In this document: positions 1 to 9,112 of the stretch, one piece after another
Layout: each line of letters opens with the position of its first letter
Numbering within the stretch: the first letter of the stretch is position 1
From: Rhynchopus euleeides
Lineage: Eukaryota; Euglenozoa; Diplonemea; Diplonemida; Diplonemidae
Reading direction: 5' to 3'
Assembly: GCA_963210315.1 (NCBI GenBank)
Contig: OY723244.1
Span: 1,240,001-1,304,000, forward strand
DNA length: 64,000 nt
Notes under the pieces: model-generated
Database searches by the model: none
What the model saw: only the letters and a program-made list of their open reading frames with translations
Told to the model about the DNA's origin: nothing
Position numbers and translations under genes: made by a program

Positions 1-47
1 AGCGGCAGAAGCACGGGGTGGGGTGGGTGGGTGGGGGTGCATCTGCG

Positions 48-2498
48 ATGCCTTTCCCAGACAGGGGCATGGTGCGGGGCATGGCACGCAGGACGCTCAA
101 AGGGGGGCTTCCCACGCTTGTGCTGCTGCTGTCCGTCGCATGCCCTGCCCTGATTGTGTACTACTTCAACAAGGACGCCCCGTACTACACAGTGCGGCAC
201 CCGCATGCTGAAACAGTCGGCATCTGGGACCCTGCACGCCAACCGGAGCCGTGGCACGTCAAGGACGATGGTGGCAATCTGACGCTGCGGTGCACATTTT
301 CCGAATCGATCGGCAACGGCAACAACAGCAACAACAGGACCAGCAACATCATCAAGAGCGCGTGCCCAGTGGTGGACATCGGTCGTGTGGGGTCCTCCCT
401 GTCCGCCATGCGTGCCACCACGATGTTTGTGTATCCCGTAGTGGCAGCAGGGCGCGCTGTCATGCTGGCAGCTGCGTTTGTGGCGTGGCCCGACAAGCAC
501 CTGTGGTGGCGTGTGCTGTACTGTGCGCAGGCCACCGTAGGGCTGTGCTGCACGCTGCTGCTTGCGGTGCTCTTCGCCACAGGCTTCCCCCACCTGCCGT
601 ATGAAGGCCTTGACACCCTCTGGGTGGTGGCGTGCAACGTCCCCTCGGCGGTGTGGCTTGCGGTCCGCTTCGAGCTTGTGCTCCACACATTCCAGCTGTG
701 CATCCTGTTGGAGAGGAGCACTGTCTCCGGACTGGATATCGCCTTCCTGATGGTCGATGTCCTAGCCACTGTCGTGTGGTCCGTGCTGATCGGGGATAGC
801 CTGCGCGGATGGCCTGGGTACTGCGTTGCGCTCATCCCCCCCTCTGTCATGCTGGCGGGGATGGCCTCAGGGGTGATATTCGTTGTAGGGGTATCGGCTA
901 GCACCCACACAAATGTGTACCAGAAGCCCATCCAGATGTGCCTCGCGGCAACACTTGCACACTTCACCCTTTGGACTGTGTTGCACCCCATGTATGACAG
1001 TGACTTCTTCCTAGCAACATCTCCAAAAACGCTGTATAACCCGATGTTCGCGGCCATCTCCGTCATCTTCCCTTCTTATTTTCCCGCGGTTATGCTTCTG
1101 TCCCTGTCCCCCCGGTGTGGGAGTGTTCCTGAATGCGAGCGTGCTGTGCCCGCAGGGCTGCAGCGTGTGTGGGACGACGCGGCGTCTGACGACTCGAGCG
1201 GCTACGGCAGCTGCCCCGAGTGGCCAGAGGGTGCTGACGCGGAGCTGCCGGAGGCGCTGCGCGACGCAGACTGCGACGGGATGCCACTCGACCTGTGCCT
1301 GCCTGGCGGGGAGGTGCTGCCAGTGCTCGTGCCCGCCGATGCCACGCTGGGCACACTGCGCCTCCGTGCAGCACACGCCCTGCAGCTGCGGGGCACGCAG
1401 GCGGGTGTGCGGCTTGCGCTTGACGGGGCCGCCCTGGCACGCAGCAACGACACGCCGCTGTGTGGGGTGGGGATGGAGGTGGGTGCCGCTGTGCAGGTGT
1501 GCGTGCGCATCCCTCCCCCCAACCCCGCCGCTGCCCAGGCCGTGCTGCGGCGTGCGTTGCAGAAGGGCGACGTGCAGGCGGCATGCCTGGCACTCGGCAG
1601 GGCGCCAGGTGACATGCTGCTGAAAGAGCTGCTCCAGGCTCCAAGGTACACCCCCATGTCGTGTGCCGTGCTGCGGCACGCCCTGCTGAAGACAGAGCCG
1701 CGCTCCGCAGCCGCGCTCGTGCGTATTCTCATGGTGCGCAGCATCAGCTTCCAGGGAACCGAGGGACTTGTGTTCCGCAGTAAATACGCGCGCTGTACAT
1801 ACAGCGAGTACGGGCAGGGTGTGGTGTGCGTGTCGGGTGTGCTGCACAGGCCTGGTGTGCTGGACAGGGCGATGGGTGTGGGGCGGGACACCCATCCGGC
1901 AAGTTACGTCAGGCTGATGCGGTGCCTGGACGGGTTTGCAGAGAGGGCTGACTTCGACCACCGACTGTTTGTTCGTGGATTCATGGAGCCTGTCAAAGAG
2001 GGGGTCTTCGTGAGACCTGACGTGCTGTGCAGGGCGCTGAAACAGACAGGCTGGTGCAGCACACCGAACGCAGTGGCGCAGGCGCGAGACGAGCCTGCCC
2101 ACGGTGCCCTCACGCTGGCGCTGCTCGCGGATGGGGTGCCTGTGCGTGACCTGCCGCACGTTGTTGCTGCACTGCGCAAGGTGGGTGTGCTGGCGGTGCG
2201 GTACACCGCCCTCGCGGCAACCGTGATCGCTGTGCAAGCCACTTTCGGGAAGGACACCCACCCGGCAGGCTGGCTATTCGTGTGCTTCCTCTTCCCTGCC
2301 AGTGTGTGCTGCGGTGTGGAGCTGCTGCCTTTATGGGTGCGCTGGCTGCTGGCGCACAAGGCACGTGGGCTGTGGGCCTCACGCAGCGGTGTGAAGGCGC
2401 ATGACCTTGACAGCCCCATCACAGAGCTGCAAGATGTGCTCATTCTGGGAAGCGGGTCGTTGGGTGACGTGCAGCTCACCCAACGGCACTACAGGTGA
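48..2498 (+). CDS. Multipass membrane protein with ubiquitin-like segment, probably 5' exon(s) of a receptor-like kinase
   Basis: Frame is open from the window edge; the first ATG is at 48, so the 5' end may lie outside. From that Met the protein is about 816 residues. A hydrophobic segment near residues 20-40 is followed by a luminal Asn-rich stretch, then about six or seven hydrophobic helices up to roughly residue 360, as in a 7TM protein. Next comes a stretch with a ubiquitin-like pattern (about residues 410-490: a PLDLCLPGG strand, an ALQL helix, an LDGAAL turn, and an AVQVCVRI last strand), then an uncharacterised region, and two more hydrophobic segments near residues 710-770. The last residues read LILGSGSLGDVQL, which fits the glycine-rich loop of a protein kinase, yet the frame stops nine residues later. 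The stop follows CACTACAG/GTGACC, a good 5' splice site, so the ORF may end in an intron. No kinase exon is visible before C1. Confidence 0.55.
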   Translation: MPFPDRGMVRGMARRTLKGGLPTLVLLLSVACPALIVYYFNKDAPYYTVRHPHAETVGIWDPARQPEPWHVKDDGGNLTLRCTFSESIGNGNNSNNRTSNIIKSACPVVDIGRVGSSLSAMRATTMFVYPVVAAGRAVMLAAAFVAWPDKHLWWRVLYCAQATVGLCCTLLLAVLFATGFPHLPYEGLDTLWVVACNVPSAVWLAVRFELVLHTFQLCILLERSTVSGLDIAFLMVDVLATVVWSVLIGDSLRGWPGYCVALIPPSVMLAGMASGVIFVVGVSASTHTNVYQKPIQMCLAATLAHFTLWTVLHPMYDSDFFLATSPKTLYNPMFAAISVIFPSYFPAVMLLSLSPRCGSVPECERAVPAGLQRVWDDAASDDSSGYGSCPEWPEGADAELPEALRDADCDGMPLDLCLPGGEVLPVLVPADATLGTLRLRAAHALQLRGTQAGVRLALDGAALARSNDTPLCGVGMEVGAAVQVCVRIPPPNPAAAQAVLRRALQKGDVQAACLALGRAPGDMLLKELLQAPRYTPMSCAVLRHALLKTEPRSAAALVRILMVRSISFQGTEGLVFRSKYARCTYSEYGQGVVCVSGVLHRPGVLDRAMGVGRDTHPASYVRLMRCLDGFAERADFDHRLFVRGFMEPVKEGVFVRPDVLCRALKQTGWCSTPNAVAQARDEPAHGALTLALLADGVPVRDLPHVVAALRKVGVLAVRYTALAATVIAVQATFGKDTHPAGWLFVCFLFPASVCCGVELLPLWVRWLLAHKARGLWASRSGVKAHDLDSPITELQDVLILGSGSLGDVQLTQRHYR

Positions 2499-3387
2499 CC
2501 TCGTGACAGCTCCTTTCCTCCCCATCCCCATCTTATGCCATCTTCGAAGGCTCTTGAAGCTTTGAGCGTCTCTGTGTGTGTGGGAGGGTCGAAAGCAGGG
2601 AAGGGGGTGACAGGGGTATGGATGGCAGGTGCACAGAGTGCCTTCACTCCTGCTGACAAAGCATCCGAGTTCACCTGCTGCAGGTTGGGGGAAGCATCCA
2701 CGGGGGGAGGGGCACAGAGTATCCTCCCTGTACTTCCGCATCAGTGCACTGCTGCTTCAGTCTCCAGCTTGGCACACGGTAATGGCAAGGGCCACAACGA
2801 AATGGAATGTGCATAATAAAATCACCATGCACTGCCCTCTGCGGCACATTTGTAGTTATTTGTGTTTGAGGGAGGTTGCAGCGTGGGGACGTCACCCTGT
2901 CCTGTCGAAAAGCAGAGCCGGATGCACCTCGCATGCCCCGGTGCTGCAGTTGACACCACGCCTGCCCGACCGCTCCTCTGCATCCATCCGTGATGCCAGC
3001 TGGCACGACGTGTGCAGCAGCACAGCGGCACACGCAGAGGCGGGATGCTGGCCCACGACCCCCTCCCTTCAGCCCCACCCCCTCGGCATTGCGTTGCGGA
3101 GCATGCAGACACACCACACCCGGCAGCACGATGCTGCCTCCCACTCACCGTGTGCCAGTGCAGCACACCCGGTTTGATGCTCCGTTGAAGCTCGCTTGTG
3201 AGCCAGCTGTCTGATTCGGCAGGCAGCTTTGTTCGCTGACACCGAGACCGGGTCCTGGTCAGCACTTTGAGCCACACTGTCTTCGAGCCCCACCCCCGCC
3301 ATCACACTGCACACACCCACACCCTCCAGGAAGGCTCTGCTGCTTCTGATAGCGTGCAGGCCGAAAGGGGAACACGAAACCAACACC
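2499..3387. other. Spacer between the membrane-protein gene and C1
   Basis: No convincing coding sequence. An AATAAA occurs at 2815-2820, but poly(A) signal use in this organism is unknown. Pyrimidine-rich runs such as the one around 3040-3085 and the CACACACCCACACCCTCCAG segment ending near 3330 resemble the acceptor-like tracts in front of other family copies. No exon carrying kinase motifs (VAVK, HRDL, DFG) could be found here. Confidence 0.4.
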
Positions 3388-4518
3388 ATGGATGTGACTG
3401 TGCGTCATGCCGGGACCGGTGACAGCTGTGTCGTCTGTGTTCCAGAAGAAGGGACCGTGGTCGGGCTGAAGGCGGATGCGCTCAACGAGATGTTCCCGGG
3501 TTCTGTCAACAACTCAGACCGTGAGGCTGAGAACGTGGCAGCACACATCGAAGGGTGTGAGGAGGAGCTGGACGACGCACAGCGCGTTGCCGACACGGGT
3601 CTGGAGGACGGGGGTGCTGTCAAGCTCGTCCCACGCTGGCCTACAGTCAAGGCTCCCGCAGTCTACCCCACTGAGCATGGGGAGGGCGTCTACTGCATCA
3701 CACTGTCGAGGTGTGGGAAGCTGTGTGCTGTGGGTTGTCAAGAAGGACACATCACTGTGTTTGACACCGTCACCGCTGATGTGGTTGCGGACGTAACACA
3801 CGGGATCACGTCCATTTATTGCACAGCGTTCTCTGTCTGTGGGACGTGGTTGGCGACGTGCTCTCAGGACGGGACCATCTGCGTGTGGCTGACTTCAACT
3901 TGGGAGCAGGTCTATCGAATGGACAACAACAGTACCAACGTGTACCGTGCAGCGTGGATACGCTGCGGACGTCTGGTGTACGGCGACAACAGCGGCACCT
4001 TGCGTGTGTGGGACTTGAAGGGCACACCGAGCGCCACAGTGCTGGAGGGTCACAGCAAGACAGTTTACAGCATAGCTGTGTCGGGCACGAGGATCTTCAG
4101 CGGGTCACATGACAAGACGATCCGTGTGTGGGACATCAGCACCCTCACACACACACACACCCTGGATGACCACACTCATTCGGTGAGGGACATTGCCCTT
4201 ACTCAGGACGAGCAGCACCTGGTGTCGTGCTCTCACGACGTGTCACTCAAGGTGTGGTGCACAACCTCCCTCAGCTGCCTGCGTACTGTGCAACTGGACG
4301 TCTATCCTTGCTCACTTGCTGTGTCACAGCCAGGTGATGTTGTTGCCATAAAGAGCTACCCCGGCACCTACCTGCACCGCCTCAGCACAGGTGAGTGTCT
4401 GGGGGAGGTGGACTCAAAAGGTTCTGATGTTGCCCTCAGCCCCTGCGGGAGGTGGGTCTTCACAACAACGAACATCACTTCTGTCACTGTGACTGCTGTG
4501 TCTTCCGTTTCACCCTGA
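3388..4518 (+). CDS. Ubl-WD40 propeller protein, copy C1 (intact)
   Basis: 376 residues from the ATG in CACCATGGATG. Residues 1-87 fit a beta-grasp ubiquitin-like fold: strand MDVTVRHA, a TVVGLKADALNEMF helix, then GCEEELDDAQRVADTGLEDGGAVKLVPRW split over the turn and last strand, parallel to ubiquitin's GKQLEDGRTLSDY..STLHLVLR. The rest holds seven WD40-like repeats, clearest in repeat 3 (LRVWDLKG), repeat 4 (GSHDKTIRVWDIS) and repeat 5 (CSHDVSLKVWC). Repeats 6 and 7 are degenerate (LHRLSTGECLG; VALSPCGRWVF). Such propellers are protein-binding platforms; the partner is unknown. Residue before the repeat-4 Asp is His, and before the repeat-5 Asp is His. The function is not known; ubiquitin-pathway adaptor or ligand-recognition roles are inference. 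Confidence 0.85.
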   Translation: MDVTVRHAGTGDSCVVCVPEEGTVVGLKADALNEMFPGSVNNSDREAENVAAHIEGCEEELDDAQRVADTGLEDGGAVKLVPRWPTVKAPAVYPTEHGEGVYCITLSRCGKLCAVGCQEGHITVFDTVTADVVADVTHGITSIYCTAFSVCGTWLATCSQDGTICVWLTSTWEQVYRMDNNSTNVYRAAWIRCGRLVYGDNSGTLRVWDLKGTPSATVLEGHSKTVYSIAVSGTRIFSGSHDKTIRVWDISTLTHTHTLDDHTHSVRDIALTQDEQHLVSCSHDVSLKVWCTTSLSCLRTVQLDVYPCSLAVSQPGDVVAIKSYPGTYLHRLSTGECLGEVDSKGSDVALSPCGRWVFTTTNITSVTVTAVSSVSP

Positions 4519-4993
4519 GTGCAAGTGTCTCCTGACCCTTTTCCCTGCCTTGTGTGCTTCCAGGCTTGTGGTCTCTTTGTCCTTCGCCCGTTCATTGATT
4601 AGGATTCGACCTTCACGCTGTGAAGCCAGGCTAAGGCATATCGCATCAGCAGAAATCATCATCCGCGATGGCCCTGATGTTGTTCGCAAGATCTGAAGAA
4701 ACACATGCGTGTTTGTGATTCGTTAGTGTGTCCAGACAGCTGTGTGCGGCTGCATCTGAGATGAGAAAAGGATTGACGCAGTGCTCTCTCTCTGCAGACT
4801 GCCCCACACCCCCTCCCCTCCCTCACGAAGCCCCCCCAACCTTGCACAACGCGTCTGTCGCCAACTCCATGCTTGCACCCACCCACCTCCCCCACTACAA
4901 ACATCGCATTGGCGCAGCTTCGGACACCGCCCGCACCGCCACTCTCCAGGAAGGCTTTCTTGTGATTCTGCAAGAGGAACTGAGGCCAAGAAC
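4519..4993 (+). promoter_or_regulatory. Spacer with type-1 leader block, upstream of C2
   Basis: About 480 bases, almost identical to 5937-6430. It holds the type-1 leader: CTGTGTGCGGCTGCATCTGAGATGAG at 4741 is split here as a core motif, then TTGACGCAGTGCTCTCTCTG, CAG, and a C-rich tract (4798-4840). CTCTCTCTGCAG at 4786-4797 is a good pyrimidine-tract acceptor. A second acceptor-like CTCTCCAG lies at 4941-4950, 44 bases before the start codon. Confidence 0.45.
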
Positions 4994-5936
4994 ATGGATG
5001 TGACTGTGTGTCATGCCGGGACCGGAGACAGCTGTGTCGTCTGCGTTCCGGAAGGCGGGACCGTGGTCGGGCTGAAGGCGGATGCGCTCAACGAGATGTT
5101 CCCGGGTTCTATCAACAACGCAGACCGTGAGGCTGAGAACGTGGCAGCACACATCGAAGGGTGTGAGGAGGAGCTGGACGATGCACAGCGCGTTGCCGAC
5201 ACGGGTCTGGAGGACGGGGGTGCTGTCAAGCTCGTCCCACGCTGGCCCATCGTCAAGGCTCCCGCTGTCTACTCACCTCAGCATGGGGACACCCTACAGT
5301 GCATCACACTGTCGAGGTGTGGGAAGCTGTGTGCAATGGGTTCCGAAGACGGACACATCACTGTGTTTGACACCGTCACCGCTGATGTGGTGAGGCTCCA
5401 AAGGCAAAGTGCGTGTGTGGGACTTGAAGGGCACACCGAGGGCCACAGTGCTGGAGGGTCACAGTGATGCTGTTCGCAGCATTGCTGTGTCGGGCACGAG
5501 AATCTTCAGCGGGTCACTTGACAAGACCATCCGTGTGTGGGACATCAGCACCCTCACACACACACACACCCTGGATGTGCACACTGGTGGGGTCGCTGCC
5601 ATCGCCCTGACTCAGGACGAGCAGCACCTGATGTCGTGCTCTCACGACGGTGACGACCTGTCACTCAAGGTGTGGTGCACAACCTCCCTCAGCTGCCTGC
5701 GTACTGTGCAACTGGACGTCTATCCTTACTCACTTGCTGTGTCACAGCCAGGTGATGTTGTTGCCATGAAGAGCTACACCGGCACCTACCTGTACCGCTT
5801 CAGCACAGGTGAGTGTCTGGGGGAGGTGGACTCAAAAGGTTCTGGTGTTGCCCTCAGCCCCTGCGGGAGGTGGGTCTTCACAACAACGAACTACACTTCT
5901 GTCACTGTGCGTGATGTGTCTTCCGTTTCACCCTGA
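4994..5936 (+). pseudogene. Ubl-WD40 copy C2, internal deletion and frameshift
   Basis: The ATG at 4994 opens an intact ubiquitin-like domain (MDVTVCHAGT, with Cys in place of the usual Arg) and WD repeat 1. At about 5392 the text jumps from GCTGATGTGGTG to AGGCTCCAAAGGC, a sequence found at the end of repeat 3 in C14. About 300 bases (repeat 2 and most of repeat 3) are missing and the frame shifts, so the first frame stops at 5467. Repeats 4-7 remain open in the other frame to 5936. Repeat 5 also has two extra residues (SHDGDDLS). Probably a pseudogene. Confidence 0.8.
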
Positions 5937-6430
5937 GTGCAAGTGTCTCCTGATCCTGTTCCCTGCCTTGTGTGCTTCCAGGCTTGTGGTTTCTTTGTCC
6001 TTCGCCCGTTCATTGATTAGGATTCGACCTTCACGCTGTGAAGCCAGGCTAAGGCATATCGCATCAGCAGAAATCATCATCCGCGATGAAGACAGTCCGG
6101 AGGGCCCCTAATGTTGTTCGCAAGATCTGAAGAAACCCATGCGTGTTTGTGATTCGTTAAAGTGTCCAGACAGCTGTGTGCGGCTGCATCTGAGATGAGA
6201 AAAGGATTGACACAGTGCTCTCTCTGCAGACTGCCCCACACCCCCTCCCCTCCCCTCCTTCACGAAGCCCCCCCAACCTTGCACAACCCGTCTGGCGCCA
6301 ACTCCATGTTTGCACCCACCCACCTCCCCCACTACAAACATCGCATTGGCGCAGCGTCGGACGCCGCCCGCACCGCCACTCTCCAGGAAGGCTTTCTTGT
6401 GATTCTGCAAGAGGAACTGAGGCCAAGAAC
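5937..6430 (+). promoter_or_regulatory. Spacer with type-1 leader block, upstream of C3
   Basis: Duplicate of the spacer before C2, with small differences including an extra AAGACAGTCCGGAGG stretch near 6089. The acceptor-like CTCTCTGCAG lies at 6221-6230, followed by a C-rich tract. Confidence 0.45.
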
Positions 6431-7570
6431 ATGGATGTGACTGTTCGTCATGCCAGGACCGGAGACAGCTGTGTCGTCGGTGTTCCAGAAGAAGGGACCG
6501 TGGTCGGGCTGAAGGCGGATGCGCTCAACGAGATGTTTCCAGGTTCTATCAACAACGCATCCCGTGGGGCTGCATGCGTGGCAGCACACATCGAAGGGTG
6601 TGAGGAGGAGCTGGACGATGCACAGCGTGTTGCCGACACGGGTCTGGAGGACGGGGGTGCTGTCAAGCTCGTCCCACGCTGGCCCATCGTCAAGGCTCCC
6701 GCTGTCTACTCACCTCAGCGTGGGGACACCCTACAGTGCATCACACTGTCGAGGTGTGGGAAGCTGTGTGCAATGGGTTCCGAAGACGGACACATCACTG
6801 TGTTTGACACCGTCACCGCTGATGTGGTGGCGGACTTCCGCGGCAACAAGGACATTCTCCATGCGACGTTCTCTGCCTGTGGGACGTGGCTTGCGACGTG
6901 CTCTGGTCATGGCACCATCTGCGTGTGGCTGACAGCAACGTGGAAGCAGGTCTGCATGCGGACGAACGTGGTGGGGCGCACCAATCCCAGTCCTGTGTAC
7001 AGTGTGGCGTGGACGTCCTGCGGGCGTGTGGTGTCCGGAGACAAGAGCGGCAAAGTGCGTGTGTGGGACTTGAAGGGCACATCGAGTGCCACAGTGCTGG
7101 AGGGTCACACCAATGCTGTTCGCAGCATTGCCGTGTCGGGCACGAGGATCTTCAGCGGGTCCAATGACAGGACCATCCGTGTGTGGGACATCAGCACCCT
7201 CACACACACACACACCCTGGATGGGCACCTGAACGCAGTCACCGGCATCGCCCTGACTCAGGACGAGCAGCACCTGGTGTCGTGCTCTGATGACAACGCC
7301 CTCGTGGTGTGGTGCACAACCTCCCTCAGCTGCCTGCGTGCTGTGCAACTGGGCGACTATTTCTTCTCGCTTGCTGTGTCACAGCCAGGTGATGTTGTCG
7401 CAGTGGAGGGCCATTCCATCGCCACGCTGTGCCGCCTCAGCACAGGCGAGCGTCTGGGGAAAGTGAAATCAAAGGGCCATGGTGTTGCCCTCAGCCCCTG
7501 CGGGAGGTGGGTCTTCACACCACACTACCGTTCCATCTCTGTGTGTGCTGTGTCTTCCGTTTCCCTCTGA
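6431..7570 (+). CDS. Ubl-WD40 propeller protein, copy C3 (intact)
   Basis: 379 residues from the ATG in AGAACATGGATG. It differs from C1 mainly in loops: repeat 2 starts RGNKDILHATF, repeat 3 carries a longer RTNVVGRTNPSPV insert, repeat 4 has EGHTNAVRS with Asn before the Asp (GSNDRT), and repeat 5 has DGHLNAVTG with CSDDNALVVW. The helix region of the ubiquitin-like domain reads SRGAACVAAH rather than DREAENVAAH. The downstream flank (7571 onward) matches that of C9, so C3 and C9 share a 3' duplication. Confidence 0.85.
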   Translation: MDVTVRHARTGDSCVVGVPEEGTVVGLKADALNEMFPGSINNASRGAACVAAHIEGCEEELDDAQRVADTGLEDGGAVKLVPRWPIVKAPAVYSPQRGDTLQCITLSRCGKLCAMGSEDGHITVFDTVTADVVADFRGNKDILHATFSACGTWLATCSGHGTICVWLTATWKQVCMRTNVVGRTNPSPVYSVAWTSCGRVVSGDKSGKVRVWDLKGTSSATVLEGHTNAVRSIAVSGTRIFSGSNDRTIRVWDISTLTHTHTLDGHLNAVTGIALTQDEQHLVSCSDDNALVVWCTTSLSCLRAVQLGDYFFSLAVSQPGDVVAVEGHSIATLCRLSTGERLGKVKSKGHGVALSPCGRWVFTPHYRSISVCAVSSVSL

Positions 7571-8904
7571 GAGCAGTGTCTCGTGACCCGAGACGCGATT
7601 ATCGGTGCGGCACTCGGAAAGTGCCGCATTGCAGAGCCACCCATCTCTAATCTTATTATTCACAGGTGTGTTGGAGTGTGTTGGCGTGCGTTGTCGGCTC
7701 ACTTCTCTGTAGTTCTGAGCGAAGGTAGCGAAGGTCTCCGTCCCCCCATTCCCCCGTGTTACCCGACACGCCTCGACGGCGGTTCACTTTGTGACAAACG
7801 CACCATCCTCATGGAAGACGTTCAGGCAATCGAAGAAACTTGAAATGGGACCAATGACCCATCGCACACCCCATTCAGTCACCCCACACCCCCATCGTCA
7901 GAGCAGTGGGGCAGGTGTGTGCTTCGAGGAGACCTCGTAGAGCAAAGGCCGGCAGCCCCCCCTCCCATCCCCTCCCCCCCACACCTTTCCCAGTCTTAGT
8001 CAAGGTGTGTGTGCACAGCCATTGCAGAGAGGGCCTTGCTCTTTAGGCCTCCGCCTGCCTGGGTTGGTCTGGCCTTGTCGTGGTCAGGTGTCCGATAGCT
8101 GGGGGGGGGGGGGGGAAGGGGAAGGCCAAGTAATTGCCCAGTGTCTTCCAAGGAGTCAAATCATCAGCAGGTTCCCCCACCCCCATTCCTGTTCGCACTA
8201 AGCACTTTAGTGAAGGGGCTTTGCCCCGCTTAGGGGGATTCCAAGACGTGCAGTCAAGACGTGCACTGTGGGCTTCGCTCAGATGTGCTCCTTTGGTGTT
8301 CTGTGCGTTTTTTTGTGTTCCAGGCAGATACCCCACTGGCTGAATTGGCGAGGCTGTCACGGCGTGTTTGGGCACTACACACGGACCTCCTTCATCAGTT
8401 TTTTGGTTCCCCACACGGCTGCGACACCCTCTTCGTCTAGAGTGTCCGCAGAATCCGCGACTTGTAGTACAGAGCCGCCCCCCTACCCCCCACTTCCTGA
8501 GACACGACTTGCATCGCGAGTGAAGGGTGATCATTCTTGTGCTCCGTTCGACTTCTAGTGTAGGAGTGCTTCCGACGATCCTGTTCCTTTTCTGTGTGTC
8601 TAGCTATCTCGTGTTCACATGTGCTCCACACCCACATCAAAGCAGCAGGCTCTCGGGTGGTGGAAGCGTCAACGCAAAACTATATTTGGTTGAATCGTAG
8701 TCGCTGACGTGACACACTACGTGGAAGCGTCAACGCATCATTAAGGAAGGAGGAATCACGGTTGCTACGCTTTTCGCGGCACCTCCCCAGACGCACACCG
8801 TCTCGCACGCAGCCTCGCCCCGACACCATGCCTCCGAAGGGCAGGTGCGTGACGCTGCCCGTGAACTGTCGTCGCGCGATGTCGCACCGGGTCGAACGCA
8901 GCAA
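7571..8904. other. Spacer duplicated downstream of C9; includes possible retroelement remnant
   Basis: 7571 to about 7995 is nearly identical to 16637-17027 plus 17895 onward, and preserves the empty site of the element inserted at 17028. A poly-G run lies at 8101-8114. At 8664-8681 and 8720-8738 the sequence GGAAGCGTCAACGCA occurs twice, the reverse complement of the repeat-block end of the tyrosine-recombinase element at 18.2-22.8 kb, which suggests an old remnant. No gene recognised. Confidence 0.45.
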
Positions 8905-9112
8905 GAGTATGGTTCCCCAGTTTGTGTGGCGATCTGTACTCAGCACAGACAGGCAGGAACCTAGTTTGGGTGTTTCTTGTGTCAAGCGGCAACGCAATGG
9001 TGAGCTGTGTGGGGCTTGCTCTGTGATGTTGTGTGGAGCTTGCGACCCGACAACCACCTACCACTGACAGACTCCCCCAACCACCCCCACCACAGACAGG
9101 GGCGGCCCCACC
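8905..9112 (+). promoter_or_regulatory. Type-3 leader upstream of C4
   Basis: This block is shared only with C10 (about 26975-27158). Both contain GTGTCAAGCGGCAACGCAAT, the GGGCTTGCTCTGTGATGTTG core, and GCGGCCCCACCGTGGATG or its variant around the start. A CACCCCCACCACAG tract at about 9082-9096 could be an acceptor. Confidence 0.4.

Noticed and set aside
2811-2820. AATAAA as a firm polyadenylation signal for the first gene
   Set aside because: Single hexamer, and no evidence that this organism uses it.
4386-4400. AGCACAGGTGAGTGTC, a near-perfect 5' splice site in repeat 6 of most copies
   Set aside because: It encodes the conserved STGEC residues and the frame continues to a conserved stop in every intact copy; no matching acceptor was apparent. 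cDNA would decide.
6731-7348. Long minus-strand open frames across the propeller copies (about 200 codons, recurring in most copies)
   Set aside because: They recur at the same place in each copy, opposite a well-conserved + frame, and encode no recognisable motif. High GC content and strong codon constraint on the + strand explain them.
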